DNA of 64,000 nucleotides from contig NC_087390.1 of assembly GCF_963675165.1 (NCBI RefSeq), positions 2,866,001-2,930,000 of the forward strand. The letters run 5' to 3'. Below the pieces are notes generated by a model. That model saw only the letters and a program-made list of their open reading frames with translations. It did no database searches and had not been told where the DNA came from. Both the position numbers and the translations under genes were made by a program. The stretch is from Halichondria panicea. Taxonomy: Eukaryota; Porifera; Demospongiae; Suberitida; Halichondriidae. Shown here one piece after another: positions 1 to 11,976 of the stretch. Every line of letters begins with the position of its first letter. Position 1 is the stretch's first letter.

Positions 1-117
1 AGCTACATACCTATTATTTTAGTGACTGTATGATACCTAGAACGATTTGCTACAATTACAGTACGTATCTGAATAAATATTGTGTAGATTCAGTACGTTG
101 TCTATTCTCCATTGCAG

Positions 118-1440
118 GGTCTGAAGCCCCGTCTCGAGTGCTAGGACTCTGCAGTGCCGTTGTATGGACCACCCCCCATCGGAGTTATAGGAGAATCACT
201 GGCTATGATGTGAGCTTTGTAAACCCTGGCTCGGATAATGTAATTGTTGCTAAGGGCAACAGAGAGTTGTTCCACGTCATCGGAGATGAGGTATCTGTCA
301 GCAATCAAGAGAGAGTGATGGTCCAGGTGGGTTACATATAACTATTAAATTGTTACATATGCCAGCAACTCGTAACGTAAGTGAAAGTGACTAATAATAG
401 CTTGCTAATAGCATGGATGTACAAACAAGCTAGCTGCATGGCTATAAACATTAAACTAGTGTGTGAGGACAATTATTATTGTAGATAGATTGGCTTCAGC
501 TTTCTAACGTCTCTCTCTATAATTACGACTGTAGGTCAGAGCTAAGACAGCTGCTGCCGATGGACGATGGAGCACACTGGTTACACTTGGTACGTTTTTT
601 AGTGTATTATTCAAACTTTATGTATAATGATTTGCAGGGTGCAACTGACACTGAGCCTTGGAACTAATTCAGTGAATAATAAACTACAATTTACAGCTGT
701 AACGATGTGATGATTTTACTAGTGTAATAGACACTGCTTAACTCTACGTATACAAATAGACTTACGTATGTCATTATGTTTTCTAGTTGATTGGTTATTA
801 GTGATCGATGTTGAGAAAGATCAATACACTTTGTATAATAAAAAGTCATAAAAACGATGCATGCAATTAGTATATAGCCTACAGCTACGCATCTAACCAG
901 TCAACAATATAGTACAGTGAGTTCATTATCAAATAATCAGAGTGACTTTTGAATCTCCCTTTCTGATAATAAACCCCTGGATCGTAAGACTCTGGTATTG
1001 TGCTTACTGATGGAGTAGAATCATCTACTTCAACTGCATAATCTAAATCATGATCATCATTGGAGGGCCAATGTGCTATAGCATGAAAACAGAAACATGA
1101 GTTTTCTAGCTCTAGCCAAAATCACTAAAGCACCTTTCAGAAGTCAGAAATTGATGATTACCGAGGTTTCATAGCTACTGTTCCTGGGAGACAATGTGAA
1201 TAGTTTTAATTGGGAGGGAGAGTGCAGACAGACGGCATCCGTGAGTTACGCAAATGGAGCTTTTAAGTTTCCCTCAACCAGTGCAGTGCATCTATTGATT
1301 ATGTTCCTGTTACAGATTGTATGAATGCTGGAATAACCGTTCGAAGGTTCCGCAATCGTGTAAGCCAACTGTGTCGATATCGATCTTGTGATGTGGGTGT
1401 CATGCCTAAACACAACCTTCTGAAGCAGAGCAAGCACTGA
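118..1440 (+). CDS. 3' end of a gene with a fibronectin type III domain (partial)
   Basis: Three exons join in phase: 118-326, 535-589 and 1316-1440, ending at a TGA. The first two encode a fibronectin type III fold. They show a core Trp early, an ITGYDV strand, a VMVQVRAKT strand and a GRWS motif before the end. FN3 domains usually mediate extracellular protein contacts. The last exon gives a short basic tail with Cys residues (DCMNAGITVRR, then CRYRSC) that I do not recognise. The 5' part of the gene lies outside the window, so total length and membrane topology are unknown. The third exon is less certain than the FN3 pair and rests on phase agreement and an acceptor at 1314-1315. Confidence 0.5.
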
Positions 1441-1445
1441 TCAGA

Positions 1446-1857
1446 ATGAGATCATGCATCTTCCACGCTAATAATATCTGGTTCGTGATCGCTAGAGGAT
1501 TGGACCTGGCTGAAAGGTCGCACGGATTGCTTGGTGAGTGGGAATTATATAACAGTATAATTGTAACAGTATAATTGAATGCTTAATGTGGTAATAACTA
1601 TTATTGCTCAACTGTCCTCAGGTCAATTCTGGAACGTCCCTATCCAAGTACAGCCCCACACTGGACCTGTGCAGGATGGAGTCAACAGCGACGGCTACTA
1701 CGTCATAACAACCAACCATCCCAACGAGCCACAGCGATCTTTCATCGGCTGGCTCTGGCCCCTAACCTGGGAGTACAAGATAGTACTGTCTCTAGTGTAC
1801 GAGATCCTCGACGATACTGTCAATAGTCCGGTGATATTCGGGGAGTACACTGCATGA
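1446..1857 (+). CDS. C-terminal exons of an unrecognised protein with an HGLLGQF motif
   Basis: Two open stretches join in phase across an intron (exon end near 1533, next exon from 1622) and stop at a TGA at 1855-1857. The junction creates HGLLGQFW, which resembles the HGLLGQF signature near the C-terminus of inter-alpha-trypsin inhibitor heavy chains and some von Willebrand D-like regions. That is a motif-level resemblance only. The first exon is in a different frame from the stop codon at 1440. It is therefore either a separate gene or an alternative 3' end of the upstream FN3 gene. No start or signal peptide could be assigned. Confidence 0.3.
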
Positions 1858-3369
1858 CTACAGAGTGGACACACCGTACGCAACTGACTTCAGTTACACC
1901 CATTTCGAAGAGTCAAGATGCGCCTAACCCGACATTATAGTTAGACAATTAAGAACTACAGAACAGTGATTTTATTTACTCGATATAGCTAGATATAAGT
2001 TTTTATGTGAGTGAATGAGTAATGCTATAGATCTAGTACGTTATTCTGATGAACGTTTGATTGTGTGTTTGTTTGTTAGTCCATGTCGTGACATTGTATT
2101 AAACCATGCTTTCCAATCCAAATCAACTTATAAATGAAGAGACAAGTCAACTTTATGGAAGTGTGTGTGCTTGGCTCCACCATGCAGCTAGTGCATGGTG
2201 TGTTGATACAGTAGCTAGCAATGTTAAAACAACCTATTAGCCTGCACAAATTTATTTTGTATATATAGAAAGCATAACGTTTACTTGTTATTTTAAAGAA
2301 AGTGACCATTAACTATAAACACAATAGATCTCTATAATTATTTGTTTTGGTTGATAGGTGGTGAAAGTAACATCTTCTTAAACATAACAAAAAGTGTGTA
2401 GAGTCTAGTGTTGATACATTACATTATATAGCATCACAATTAGGAATTAAAGAGGAGATTGATGTATAGATTGCAATTGCATGCGTGTGTTCCAGATCCA
2501 TCTACCCAGCTTCCATCCACCACATCATTCCACGCATGTCACTACGCATGGATAGACTGTGTACACCTGTGCTCAACACTGCATGTATTCTTAGAATTCA
2601 TCAGAAATCATCATGATTATAATTATGTTCACACATTCCAATGGATGATTATGGATCAGTCATCCCCCACACCTGTAAAAATTGCTGGGATTGGCCGGGA
2701 AACATGGAAAACTATACCAGCGAAAAAAGTACATATGAAGGACGTTGTAACGGATTAGAGTTATGCTCTCGTTTGATTTCTTGTTTCCCCGCTTTTTGGT
2801 GGTTCCCCCCAATCCTAGCAATTTTTCATTTTCACACTGCAAATGTTTTTCTAGTCAGATAACTTAAAGGACTATATACTGCAAACATTTATGAACAGTA
2901 CAGCTTTAATATCCATAGCATGAAACCATTCTATATACATAATAATCAAGTCAAACAATGTCCTTTGCCAGCAGGGAAAGAGAGAAGTTGACATGGAGTA
3001 ATTCAAGCTATAAACTCAATAAAAATTAAAAATAGAGTAAAAAAAAGACAACGGACTTATATAGCCTACATAAGTCCGTTGTCTTTTTTAAAAATAATAT
3101 ATATATAGGCTAATTGTCAGTGGTGTAAACTTACTTCTCTATAGACAAGAGTACCTCCCAGCCCCTGAGTGAGATCGCTAGTGGATACATGTAGGAGAGC
3201 TAGAAACAGTTGAAATACAACCAGCGTACGGTAAAAACTACGCGAGTGCGAAATCATAACGCAGAGTGTTTCACCGGTTCACACAGGGCGGCCAGGTCGT
3301 TTCCAATCCCTCCTAGCCTACTGATCTATCTATGCCAGAAAATGACATTGTACTAAATACCTCTGGCTT
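1858..3369. other. Intergenic DNA without recognisable genes
   Basis: AT-rich sequence with only short chance ORFs. The one structured item is the perfect hairpin at 3041-3089, listed separately. Confidence 0.5.
3041..3089. repeat. Perfect 20-bp inverted repeat (hairpin)
   Basis: Arms 3041-3060 and 3070-3089 are exact reverse complements separated by a 9-base loop (3061-3069). The arms are built on aaaaaagacaacggacttat. It may be a tiny MITE remnant or a transcript-end hairpin. No target-site duplication is obvious. Confidence 0.8.
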
Positions 3370-3640
3370 TGTAATTAATTAGCTACATGTACCTCTTTCC
3401 ATAGCATGTTCCATTTTTTCTTTTTCGATCAGTTTTCGATAATTAACTGAGTGTAGTGTTTACATGGCTGCCAAATGTGATTGCACACCACAATTCAATT
3501 CCCAAACTATGCGTGACTTAATTAACATCAATATCTCACTCAGTACCATATAATCACTCTGAATAAATAATTATGTACATGTGTGGTATATGATTGTCAC
3601 TACAGATATAGCGTGAGACCGATTGATCAATATTTTTTAT
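3370..3640. repeat. Diverged copy of the 3' flank of the death-domain GTPase gene
   Basis: Ordered landmarks match 19945-20490. They include the aactgagtgtagt block, the ccaaatgtgattgca block, the tctcactcagt-ccata block, the tgtgtggtatatg-attgtca block and the gagac-gat-gatcaat block. The copy lacks the TIR element and the small MITE found in the other copy. This places a remnant of the DD-gene flank to the left of integrin copy 1. Confidence 0.6.
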
Positions 3641-5620
3641 TTTTTTTATTTTTTTATAATAATTCTGCAAAATGCATGGATACACTAGTAGCATATTATG
3701 CTAACCTAATGTGTGCCCTGTATATATTACTTACAATAGCGAGTACAAATTAAAAATAAAGACTAATATTATACTAATGCAAGTGACAGAGTACATTTCT
3801 CTTAAATGACAAAATCGATGTACTTTCCTGCAGCTCCAGTGGTAATTCATTCCACACAGATATTGCTTTTGGGAAAAAAGAGTTCGCATATGCATTTGTT
3901 CTGCAAATTGGTCTTTCAAACTGTATATTTTTTGTGCTTCTTAGATTGAGAGGGCATACTCTTCTTTCCAGTGGTGGATCAGGGAATTTAAAGTTACCAT
4001 TTATTACCTGGTAAAGGTATGATAGCTTCAGGTACAATCTTCTTGTGGAAAGGGACGGTAGGTCCACAGTATCTAATAGGGAGTCGTAGTCCATATTCCA
4101 AAGTTTTGTGCAGATTTTAAGGGCAAACTTTTGTACTTTTTCTATTTTGTGAGAATTTGTTTTTTGGTGTGGATCCCAAACAGGGGCAGCATATTCCAGT
4201 TTTGATCTCACAAGAGAGATGTAGAGTTGTCTTAAACATTCTAGTGACGAGTGGCCATAGAACTGTCAGTAAATTATACCAACCTGCTTGCAGGCATTTC
4301 TGCACATTCCTTCTATATGTGTTTTGACCATAAGAGGTCGTGAGAGATCCACACGCCAAGGTACTTGTAGTGGTCAACTTTAAGTAGGGGACGTCCACTG
4401 ATATTGAGACACATGTTGGGAAGTGGTGGGCTGAATTTTCTTGATATAGTCATGTATTTACACTTGCTTTGGTTAAACAAGAGTACATTTCTTTCAGACC
4501 ATGCTTGGAGTTGATCAATATCTCCTTGCAATTTTATATAATCTTCAGGAGATTGAATAGGATGGTAAAGAAGAAGATCATCAGCATAGAGCAAGAGACT
4601 TCCTTCATTTTGATGTAGATCGATGTCATTTATATAGATTAGGAAAAGAAGAGGTCCTAGCACCGAACCCTGGGGAACTCCTGACACAACCTCCGAGATA
4701 TTTGATGACTTTCCATTTATTATGACATATTGTGATCTATTCCTGAGGTAGCTTGCTACCCAAGATACCAGATGGGGATCTAGGTTCAGATTGGTTAGCT
4801 TACTCATCAATATCGAGTGAGGAACCTTGTCAAATGCTTTTTTGAAATCAAAAAAGACTGCACATACACTCTGACCATCTTCAAGCAGTTTGTGCCAATT
4901 GTGCACTGCCGTAAGCAGCGCACCTGTGGTGGATTTTCCTTTAGTGAAACCCCATTGTTTATTCGAGAGGAAAGATATATCTTTTAGCTGTTCTAAGATT
5001 TTACTATACATATGTTTTTCCAGGAGCTTTACAAGGATGGAGAGTAGCGATATAGGGCGATAGTTTAAGGGATCAGACTTGTCGTTTGATTTGGGTATTG
5101 GAGTGACATGAGCCAATTTCCAGTCGTATGGCAGTTCACAGTTTTTTATCGATATATTGAAAAGCATTGTTATACTTGGGGTGATCGTTTCAGCAGTAGC
5201 CTTCAGCATTTTGGCGGAGATTCCATCAGGGCCATTTGCTTTTGTGGTGTCTAGATTTGATAACAGGTTGAATACTTCATCTTCTGTGCAGCGTAAGTTC
5301 TCAGGTAAGTCTCTTGTTGGTTGTTTAAAGGAATTTGGGTCAAGAGCGAGGAGGAAGTGAATGGTTGAAATTTGCATAAAACTGTTTGTTAAGGACCTGG
5401 GCCTTTTCTTCATCCTGTTCGATTTTGCAGCCATTTACTACAAGACATGGGATAGAGCTATCTGATTTTCTCAGGTATTTCAGAGCTGTACAAAATTTTT
5501 TGACTGAGGCTTGAGGGTGCTAAAGAAATCTTGTTTACTCCGTCTGAGAGTGGTCACAACCTTATTTCTGATCTGTTTGTAGGTTGCAATATACGGGCAC
5601 AATCATGAGGGTGAGTTGCC
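3632..5620 (-). mobile_element. 5'-truncated, frameshifted non-LTR retrotransposon (reverse transcriptase)
   Basis: The minus strand carries a reverse transcriptase of the CR1/L2/Jockey style. Motifs seen in order are GPDGIS, YRPISLL, FDFKKAFDKVPH, GVPQGSVLGPLLFLIYINDI and the catalytic YADD. A downstream C-terminal region (SKLEYAAPVWDP to about 3774) is in a different frame. The main open frame covers 4313-5434. Upstream sequence to about 5620 continues the protein only through two frameshifts, near 5500 and 5345. No endonuclease domain remains, as expected for 5' truncation. An A-rich tail of (TAAAAAA)-like units lies at about 3632-3665. The element sits inside the duplicated flank and is absent at the matching place near 20.5 kb, so it is a later insertion or rearrangement product. 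It is dead. Confidence 0.85.
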
Positions 5621-5644
5621 TGCAAGAATTCTCGCTGCTATAAG

Positions 5645-5959
5645 GTTTATATCACGACAACCCCTTACCATTGAAACCATGCCCCCCCCCCGCCTCCGAG
5701 CACAAACGTGTAATAATAACACAGAGGGACTGTATTACAACCTTATACCCTTGACAACGTGATATAATGTGTATAGAATTACCGTCATCAAATTTTTGAG
5801 TACCATCACATTAAGATGCATAATTATAATAATTATGATTATTGTTACACTTGATAATTATTGTTTGATTCAAACTGTGTAAGAATCCATTTCTAAATGA
5901 GTTGCAAATGTAGAATAAAAACAGCTATGTGTGTATAATGTACCTATTGTTATTACAGT
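5645..5959. other. Intergenic segment shared with 20561-20829
   Basis: This is the downstream flank of integrin copy 1. It aligns loosely with the flank of copy 2, as shown by the tttatatcacg/ttatatcgcg, catgccc and cgtgtaata blocks. It marks the left limit of clear similarity beyond the retrotransposon. No gene was seen. Confidence 0.5.
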
Positions 5960-6359
5960 TCAAAGTTCAGTCTCCTCCCCATCATCGTCATGTACCCCTT
6001 GTGCAGGGTCAAAGTCCATAAACACATCCTCTTCAGCAGCAGCTGCCTCCTGTGCGTGAGTATAGCATTAGAATGAATCATGAAATAAACAATATTGAAC
6101 TCACGTTAAGCTCTCTCTCTCTCGAGCTCTGCTTCTTCTTCAGCTTCGGCTTCCTTCTCTTTCTCCTCGTCTACTGCCTCCCCTGTCGCTACGTAACTCG
6201 TCAGCTCTGGTTGCCCCGCCCCACTCTGCGTGATACCGGGAATAGGGGGGATGGTACGTCGTTGGAAGAACTCAGAATCAGTTTGTTCCACTCCATTGGA
6301 CATATCGCCACTTTTCTTATTCTTGTACCAGCGTCGGAATAGGCCACACTGTGACAATG

Positions 6360-6513
6360 TGTGTGTGTGATGGGTGTGTGTGTGTGATGGGTGTGCGTGT
6401 GGAGGGCGCGTAATGTGTGCTGTAAGACTACACATATACAGTGTGTGTGTGTGATGGGTGTGCGTGTGGAGGGCGCGTAATGTGTGCTGTAAGACTACAC
6501 ATATACAGTGTGT
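6360..6513. repeat. Tandem duplication with GT-rich minisatellite in an integrin-1 intron
   Basis: A unit of about 75 bp containing gatgggtgtgcgtgtggagg and ctacacatatacagtg occurs twice in tandem. The matching intron of copy 2 (21213-21383) has one unit, so the array changed after the gene duplication. Confidence 0.7.
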
Positions 6514-9500
6514 GTGTGGTGTGGGGAGTAAGGTGTGATATAAAACGACATAGTGTACTGTCAATTAAGACCGCTTTCTTGGACTCACCAATGCCAGTAT
6601 TGAAATTATGGCCACCAGTACGATTATCCCCACTACCACGGCAACGACTACCACCCAGTACGGCACACACTCCTGCGCCACCTCTGTCACTGCAGGTGAC
6701 ACGAGGAACGAAACCTACAAGAGAGAGAGAGAGAGAGAGGGGGGAGGGGGAGTAATAAACAAGACTCTGGTGTACAACATTGACAGGTGATCTCTGGTAC
6801 TGTATGTACTGTACTACAGGTAGCTACAAGTGTAACTCTCAACCCACTGCACCCACCCACCGTGCTCTGAGTGACGCTGTCCTCTCCCTGCCGTGGCAAC
6901 AGTGTCTCCTTGATCAGCTGAGAGTAGATGGTCAGATCACCAACAAACTGAACACCAGGACTCTGTGTGTGTGTGTGTGGAGGGGGAAATAATTTCCATA
7001 TACAATTGTACTCAATCACTATCTAGCGCATGACAGAGTTGCAAACTTACAAAGAGTCTAGCGAAGAGAGTGAGCTCAGCGGGGGGTCCAGGGGTGGGGC
7101 CAAGGTCCGCTATGGTACAGAGGATCACACCAAACGTAAACTGTCCCATACTATTACAAGCGGGGTCAATAGGTGGGGGTGGTCCCGTCCAGGGCGGGAT
7201 GAACCCAGCTGGTTCTTGAATCACAGACTGTACATGTGTGCGTGTAGTTGTGCAAATGAAATGGAGAGTTCTTATTGTGTTAGGCACAACAAACTCACCA
7301 ATCTCCTGGGTATGGCTTGATAGTGACTGCAGTTGATGGTCCCCGAGGTAGCGACAATCTCCGTGGGAATGAGGAGGGGGAAGTCCCTGTGTTCAACTGG
7401 CAGGTGTATAAGGAGGGTGGTCCGAGGGAAAGCTGTTCCATTGGTCGCCTCTCGTGAGTTGCGGACACTCACTCTGAAGTTGAGTAGTGGGCCAGTCTCG
7501 TTGAGAGGTATGGTGGAGGCATTACGATAGATAGTGTTCCGGAAGGCTATGTACCTCTCCTCCGACACACTACGAGGGGGGAGGGAGAGGGGGAGGAGTG
7601 ATATACATACTAGACTGAGTCATTATAATTCTCTACATAGACAGTGATCATACCATAATTATCCTAAAATTCAATCAGTTTCATGCAGTTTTGCTATAAT
7701 GCCTCAGAAGTACCACACACACACACACATACACTCACACTGAGCTGATCCCACACCCACACACACACTCACACTGAGCTGATCCCATAGTCTCCGACAG
7801 CTTCAAGACGCACCTCCTTGCTAGCAGTGGTACTGATGTTGCCAGAAATACCGTCAATCACCAGAAACGTAAACTCAAGAGATTCAGTATCAAGAGGAAT
7901 GCCCGACAAGTTGAAACCAAAGAAGAGCTCTAATTGCAGGGTCTTCCCCGCCAGGGTGGGGTTACGAAGGGCACATTCGACAGCTGTCGTGAAATTGCTG
8001 AGCTGATCGTTTATCAACCGACTGTTGCACTCGGTAACAGCACTTGGACTCAACGACACCTGGAGAGGGAGGGGGAGGAGTAATCAAAGGCTTATTGAAC
8101 TCATATTATATCCAACGTGAGTGTATTTAGCATGGAATTAGCTTGACGATACAATGATGTAATGTTGCTAGCTTTAGTTAGCCAGTGGGATAATAATAAT
8201 TTAAATCATGGGGGTTATAGTCCCTCGAAAGTAGTGTTGTACATGCACTTACTGAGTTTTCCAATACCATCCCCCGAGGCAGTTGTACGACCAGTGTGGG
8301 GCTGAGTCCATCATCACCAGCTGTGTTGCTCACGTTGACACGGTAACCAAACACGTTTGCAGACGCAAGCACCAGAGTGTTGTCATCTGACATACTACAG
8401 AAGAAAAATTATATAATCATATCTTCATCTTGCATTTTGTTAAACTCTCTATAGAATTATTCTTCCATGGTAACATTATACGAAGCGTCCAATCAGATTC
8501 TATATAGCACTATACTTACAAGTCCTCCTGTATGGATAGTTGGTAGACGGGCTCACATTCCAAGCTAGCACCACTGCTGCAGTTGACGTTGAAGTTAATA
8601 TCGTACTCCAATGACAGGGGCATGGGGACATCTCCCCTCAGGTAGCGGCGCAGTATCGGGTGAAGAGCTCCACCCAATTCGTCGGAGGAGGGGGTGGAGT
8701 CAAGTGCGAGGGGTTGAGGGGAATCGTCAATGGAAAACTGCACTGATATCGGAGACGTATCAGTGAAATCGGCCTGTGTGTTGGGATGATCATTAGAGTT
8801 ATTATAATTAAGCTGTTTTTGTTCAACTTACACTGAGTGCAAAGGTTAGAGGAGGTGCACAGACCCTGCCCGCTTCCCCTGGAGCTTCCACGGTAACGAT
8901 ATCGGTGTACGAGCTGCCTCCAAGTGTGGCATCACCACTAACGGAGTCCACCTGATAATGAGCCGCTCGTGACTTAGTCCCATCCACTGTCACCGTGTAA
9001 CTCAGCGCTGGATCACGTGACAGTCACATGATATTATACAAAGAGACAGAGGATTCTTAAACTCACCAAATCTTGTGACGTTTCCAAACTTTGAGTCAAA
9101 TTGAAAGCAAGGAGTAATATCGAAACTGCACAAGGACAAAAATACTGCACATAAAATGACATGTTATAAATACAAAATTTTTTTGTGATCAAACGTTACA
9201 GTTGCAAACGTAGGCCAATAGGCAAGTACGTGCAAGCCTATAACGTTATAAGCTAGTTGGTATCTCAAACCACCCCCTCACCATGCAAGGTTGACATTCT
9301 CTGATAGCTGGCACACCCGATCACTGTCACCCAGTATGTCCAACGCTTCCCTCCGATTCTTGAGATCAAAGGTCACATTAACAAGGGGGCTGCTCCAATA
9401 AGAGGTCACGAGGTCACCCGAGAGGTCGCTAACTGTGATGTCAGGGTACCCGTTGCTATCAATGTCCGTACCCCCTGTCACCTGGTAACCAAATACTGTT

Positions 9501-11063
9501 GCTCCCGGCTCAGCACGAATAATCTGTGGAGAAATGAAAGTCAATTAATGCAAATACAGTAACACTTATTTTATAGCCGTCACCCTTGCATAGGCAGAAT
9601 AACAGTGGCTGTAATAAAGAGGTGGCCTGCTAAAAACACAGGTTTAAATACACGCTATGGAGATCAGCATGCCATGGTTATATTATTATAATAGGGTGGC
9701 TGTGTAAGCTGCTTACAAGGTGAATATTGACAATAGACAGGTCTTGACTGTAAACAATGTGCGTGTATTCAAGTGTACGTATTACTAACCTGGGGATTTT
9801 TAGTGATGAGGCCAGAGGGAGTTCCCCTCTAAACGTAGACCACTCCCTCTCCCTCAAAAGGTGCTGAAAAAGCAATATCATCAATGCCATCCAGGTCAAT
9901 GTCTCTGATATTCTCGACAACCAATCCAAAGCGTCCACGAGATGAAGAGAGTGCTTCGATGACCGACTCTTCTGTGAACTGTGTGAGGAGTGTGTGAGGA
10001 GTGTGCGGGTGAGTTGGAGATAATTATGAGAATAAAATCTAGCTTTGAATTAGCATGCCAGAAATAAAAACTACAGTTGCTGTATTGCTATGGTTAAGCT
10101 CTCACTGGATTGGCTGTGTTGCCAGTGTGAGTGTACACGTAGACACGCCCCCTCTCTCTGTTACAGAACGGACAGCCAATCACAAGACTGTCCAACTCTC
10201 CACTCTCAGGGTCAAAGTTTACCACGGCAAAGTCGTAGCCAAAGTAACCATCAGCCTAAGGATAAGAAAATAGCAACAATCAACAAACTTGTATAATTGA
10301 AAAATACCTCTTTTCCGATAATTGAGGTCACTGTTACCAAAGTAACGCCAATTGTTAGAATCTCCACCTGAAAAATATAACAGTATATATATAGAGACGA
10401 CATTTAATTGGAATATTCATTAGATACACAACTATACAACTGCTAAATGAGATCATAAAAATTAACTTACACTTCCAAAATGGTTTTCATTTCTTGGAGC
10501 ACTGGTAACAATCTCTGCAGTGTGTGTGTGTGTGTGGGGGGGGGGGAGTAACTATGAAAACATACATTGATTTTTTATGTACACTTATATACATGTTAAG
10601 TTTTTGTCAACTTACGTCTGGTGCCTGGTGTAGTGAAGAAGCCGCTTTCGATATGGTAACCGGTGAGAGGTAGGAATGAGGACACACCTCCTTCACTGGA
10701 GAGCTCGTCCGTCCCCAAGAGGGTGGAGTTTAGACTGGTGAGGAACACCTGACCCGTGGGTACCGCTAGAGGGGAGGAGGGGAATATACTCACACACTAT
10801 AAGTATTCATTATGCATGCACCCATCAAACGAGAGAATTGTAGGCCATAAAGAAATGGCTCATAATTATTGTAGCGCTATCAAAAAGCTAAAAATTAATG
10901 TGGGCACTGAACTCAATACTGGCCAAAACACTAACTTGAAGGCCTGGGCCATACTTTGCTGGGGCTAAAGGTTATCGTTGATCTATGCTATGTATGTATA
11001 TGCTGCTACATTTACATGTACGTGGTAGACAACATTCACTCACGCTGACTTCCACTCAGTACG

Positions 11064-11131
11064 TAGTCTCGCACAGCCAGCCCCGGATGTTTTCAATTTG
11101 AACGCTATTTTAATCGGGGCTGGTGCGAGAC
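11064..11131. mobile_element. 68-bp hairpin MITE inside an exon of integrin copy 1
   Basis: The ends tagtctcgcacagcc and ggctggtgcgagac are imperfect inverted repeats. Copy 2 has the uninterrupted exon at the same place (around 26165-26170). Length 68 is not a multiple of three, so the insertion breaks the frame. Its end sequence resembles those of the elements at 11293, 11801 and 11918. Confidence 0.8.
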
Positions 11132-11292
11132 GCTCCCAAATACCAATCTCTCACTGCCAGCCTGCATGAGAAAGGTGTACAGTGAAACAAACCACCTCAA
11201 GGATAAATAGACCATGTAGCTATAGATATAGCTACCACTTATGCCGCTTCAAACGAGTCATTGACATCAAGTTTGTTGATGCTTAAAACATG

Positions 11293-11463
11293 TTAGTCTC
11301 ATGAATCAGCCGGCCTTGGAGAGTCCGTCTGAGCACTTTAGTCTGAACATTTTTGGCCAGGTCGGAATTCCGACCTGACCAATCAGATCAAGGATTGTAG
11401 AATGACCTTTAGACTAAAGTGCTCAGACTGACTCTCCCAAGGCAGGCTGATTCATGAGACTAA
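11293..11463. mobile_element. 171-bp MITE with long terminal inverted repeats
   Basis: The ends start TTAGTCTCATGAATCAGCC and finish GGCTGATTCATGAGACTAA. Imperfect inverted homology extends about 50 bp inward. The element is flanked by a 7-bp direct repeat, aaacatg (11286-11292 and 11464-11470); 8 bp is also possible with a one-base shift. The corresponding intron of copy 2 lacks it, which gives an empty-site comparison. Confidence 0.85.
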
Positions 11464-11509
11464 AAACATGTCAGTAACTTGTAAGTGTCAGTTACCTAGT
11501 TGTCCTACA

Positions 11510-11614
11510 ATGCCAGTGGGTTGCAACCGGATCCCTCACTGCCTCGACTGGAACAGCAACGGACTGGTAGCATACGGGGCTGACAAATCCATAGCTTTGG
11601 CCAGAGAAACAGGA
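11510..11614 (+). pseudogene. Stray WD40 exon resembling ELP2, at a rearrangement junction
   Basis: An open 105-bp exon ends at a consensus donor (gtaagc at 11615). It encodes ATG followed by a WD40-type stretch, with CNRIPHCLDW, then GLVAYGADKSIALA. The CNR-x3-C-x-DW plus AYG-x3-IAL pattern resembles the N-terminal WD repeat of Elongator subunit 2. The ATG and next two codons are shared with the antisense of integrin exon 4 (around 26357-26365), so the start is probably a product of the breakpoint. No further WD40 exons were seen downstream. It is probably a captured gene fragment; the ELP2 assignment is from memory of the family. Confidence 0.4.
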
Positions 11615-11800
11615 GTAAGCTTTTAATATCATCACCTAATGAACTCTTGATAATAATCATAACAGTACAGTACAGCTGAGCTAGCTAGCTAGCTCGACAG
11701 TATAGTACAGTGTGAGGTGGGAAATTCCCTCGCCCAACGGTAAATGGAGGGCGTGTCGAAACTGTCTCTGAATCTTGGAAATCCAATCAGGATGTCAGTG

Positions 11801-11900
11801 TAGCCTCGATCCCAGGCCGAGTTTTCGCTTTTATAACGGTTAGGCAAACAACTTTGCCTAACCGTTATAAAAGCGAAAACTCGGCCTGGGATCGAGGCTA
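11801..11900. mobile_element. 100-bp perfect palindromic MITE
   Basis: Two exact 48-bp arms surround a 4-base loop (11849-11852). The ends read TAGCCTCGATCCCAGGCC and GGCCTGGGATCGAGGCTA. The flanks are an exact 10-bp direct repeat, gatgtcagtg (11791-11800 and 11901-11910). A TSD of 9-10 bp suggests Mutator-like mobilisation. Exact arms suggest recent insertion or conversion. The upstream region of the second DD gene (about 14840) is an empty site. Confidence 0.9.
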
Positions 11901-11917
11901 GATGTCAGTGCAGTATA

Positions 11918-11976
11918 TAGCCTCGACTCCAGCCCCTTGAATGTTCCAAAAGAACGGCGGCTGATTCATGAGACTA
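11918..11976. mobile_element. 59-bp chimeric MITE remnant
   Basis: The left end (tagcctcgactccagccc) matches the 11801 element and the right end (ggctgattcatgagacta) matches the 11293 element. The matching place upstream of the second DD gene lacks it. Confidence 0.65.

Larger units (their letters stand above)
5960..11517 (-). pseudogene. Integrin alpha, copy 1 (truncated, MITE-interrupted)
   Basis: This is a nearly identical duplicate of the integrin alpha gene at 20830-28830. Exons matching the propeller C-half, the thigh/calf-like extracellular region, the membrane helix (VPYWVVVVAVVVGIIVLVAI) and the tail (CGLFRRWYKNKK to the stop at 5960-5962) are present and mostly open. Three lesions suggest a pseudogene. 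First, the matching exon 4 breaks off at about 11517, so the signal peptide and first propeller blades are missing. Second, the exon matching 26150-26198 is split by a 68-bp hairpin element at 11064-11131, which also shifts frame. Third, a 171-bp MITE lies in the next intron. The 3' exons differ from copy 2 by only scattered substitutions. A shortened transcript using an internal promoter cannot be excluded. Confidence 0.85.

Noticed and set aside
6441-6755. Overlapping ORFs on both strands in GT-rich DNA near the integrin tail
   Set aside because: They come from low-complexity GT/GAGA repeats and intron sequence; the real exons are on the minus strand with proper splice sites.
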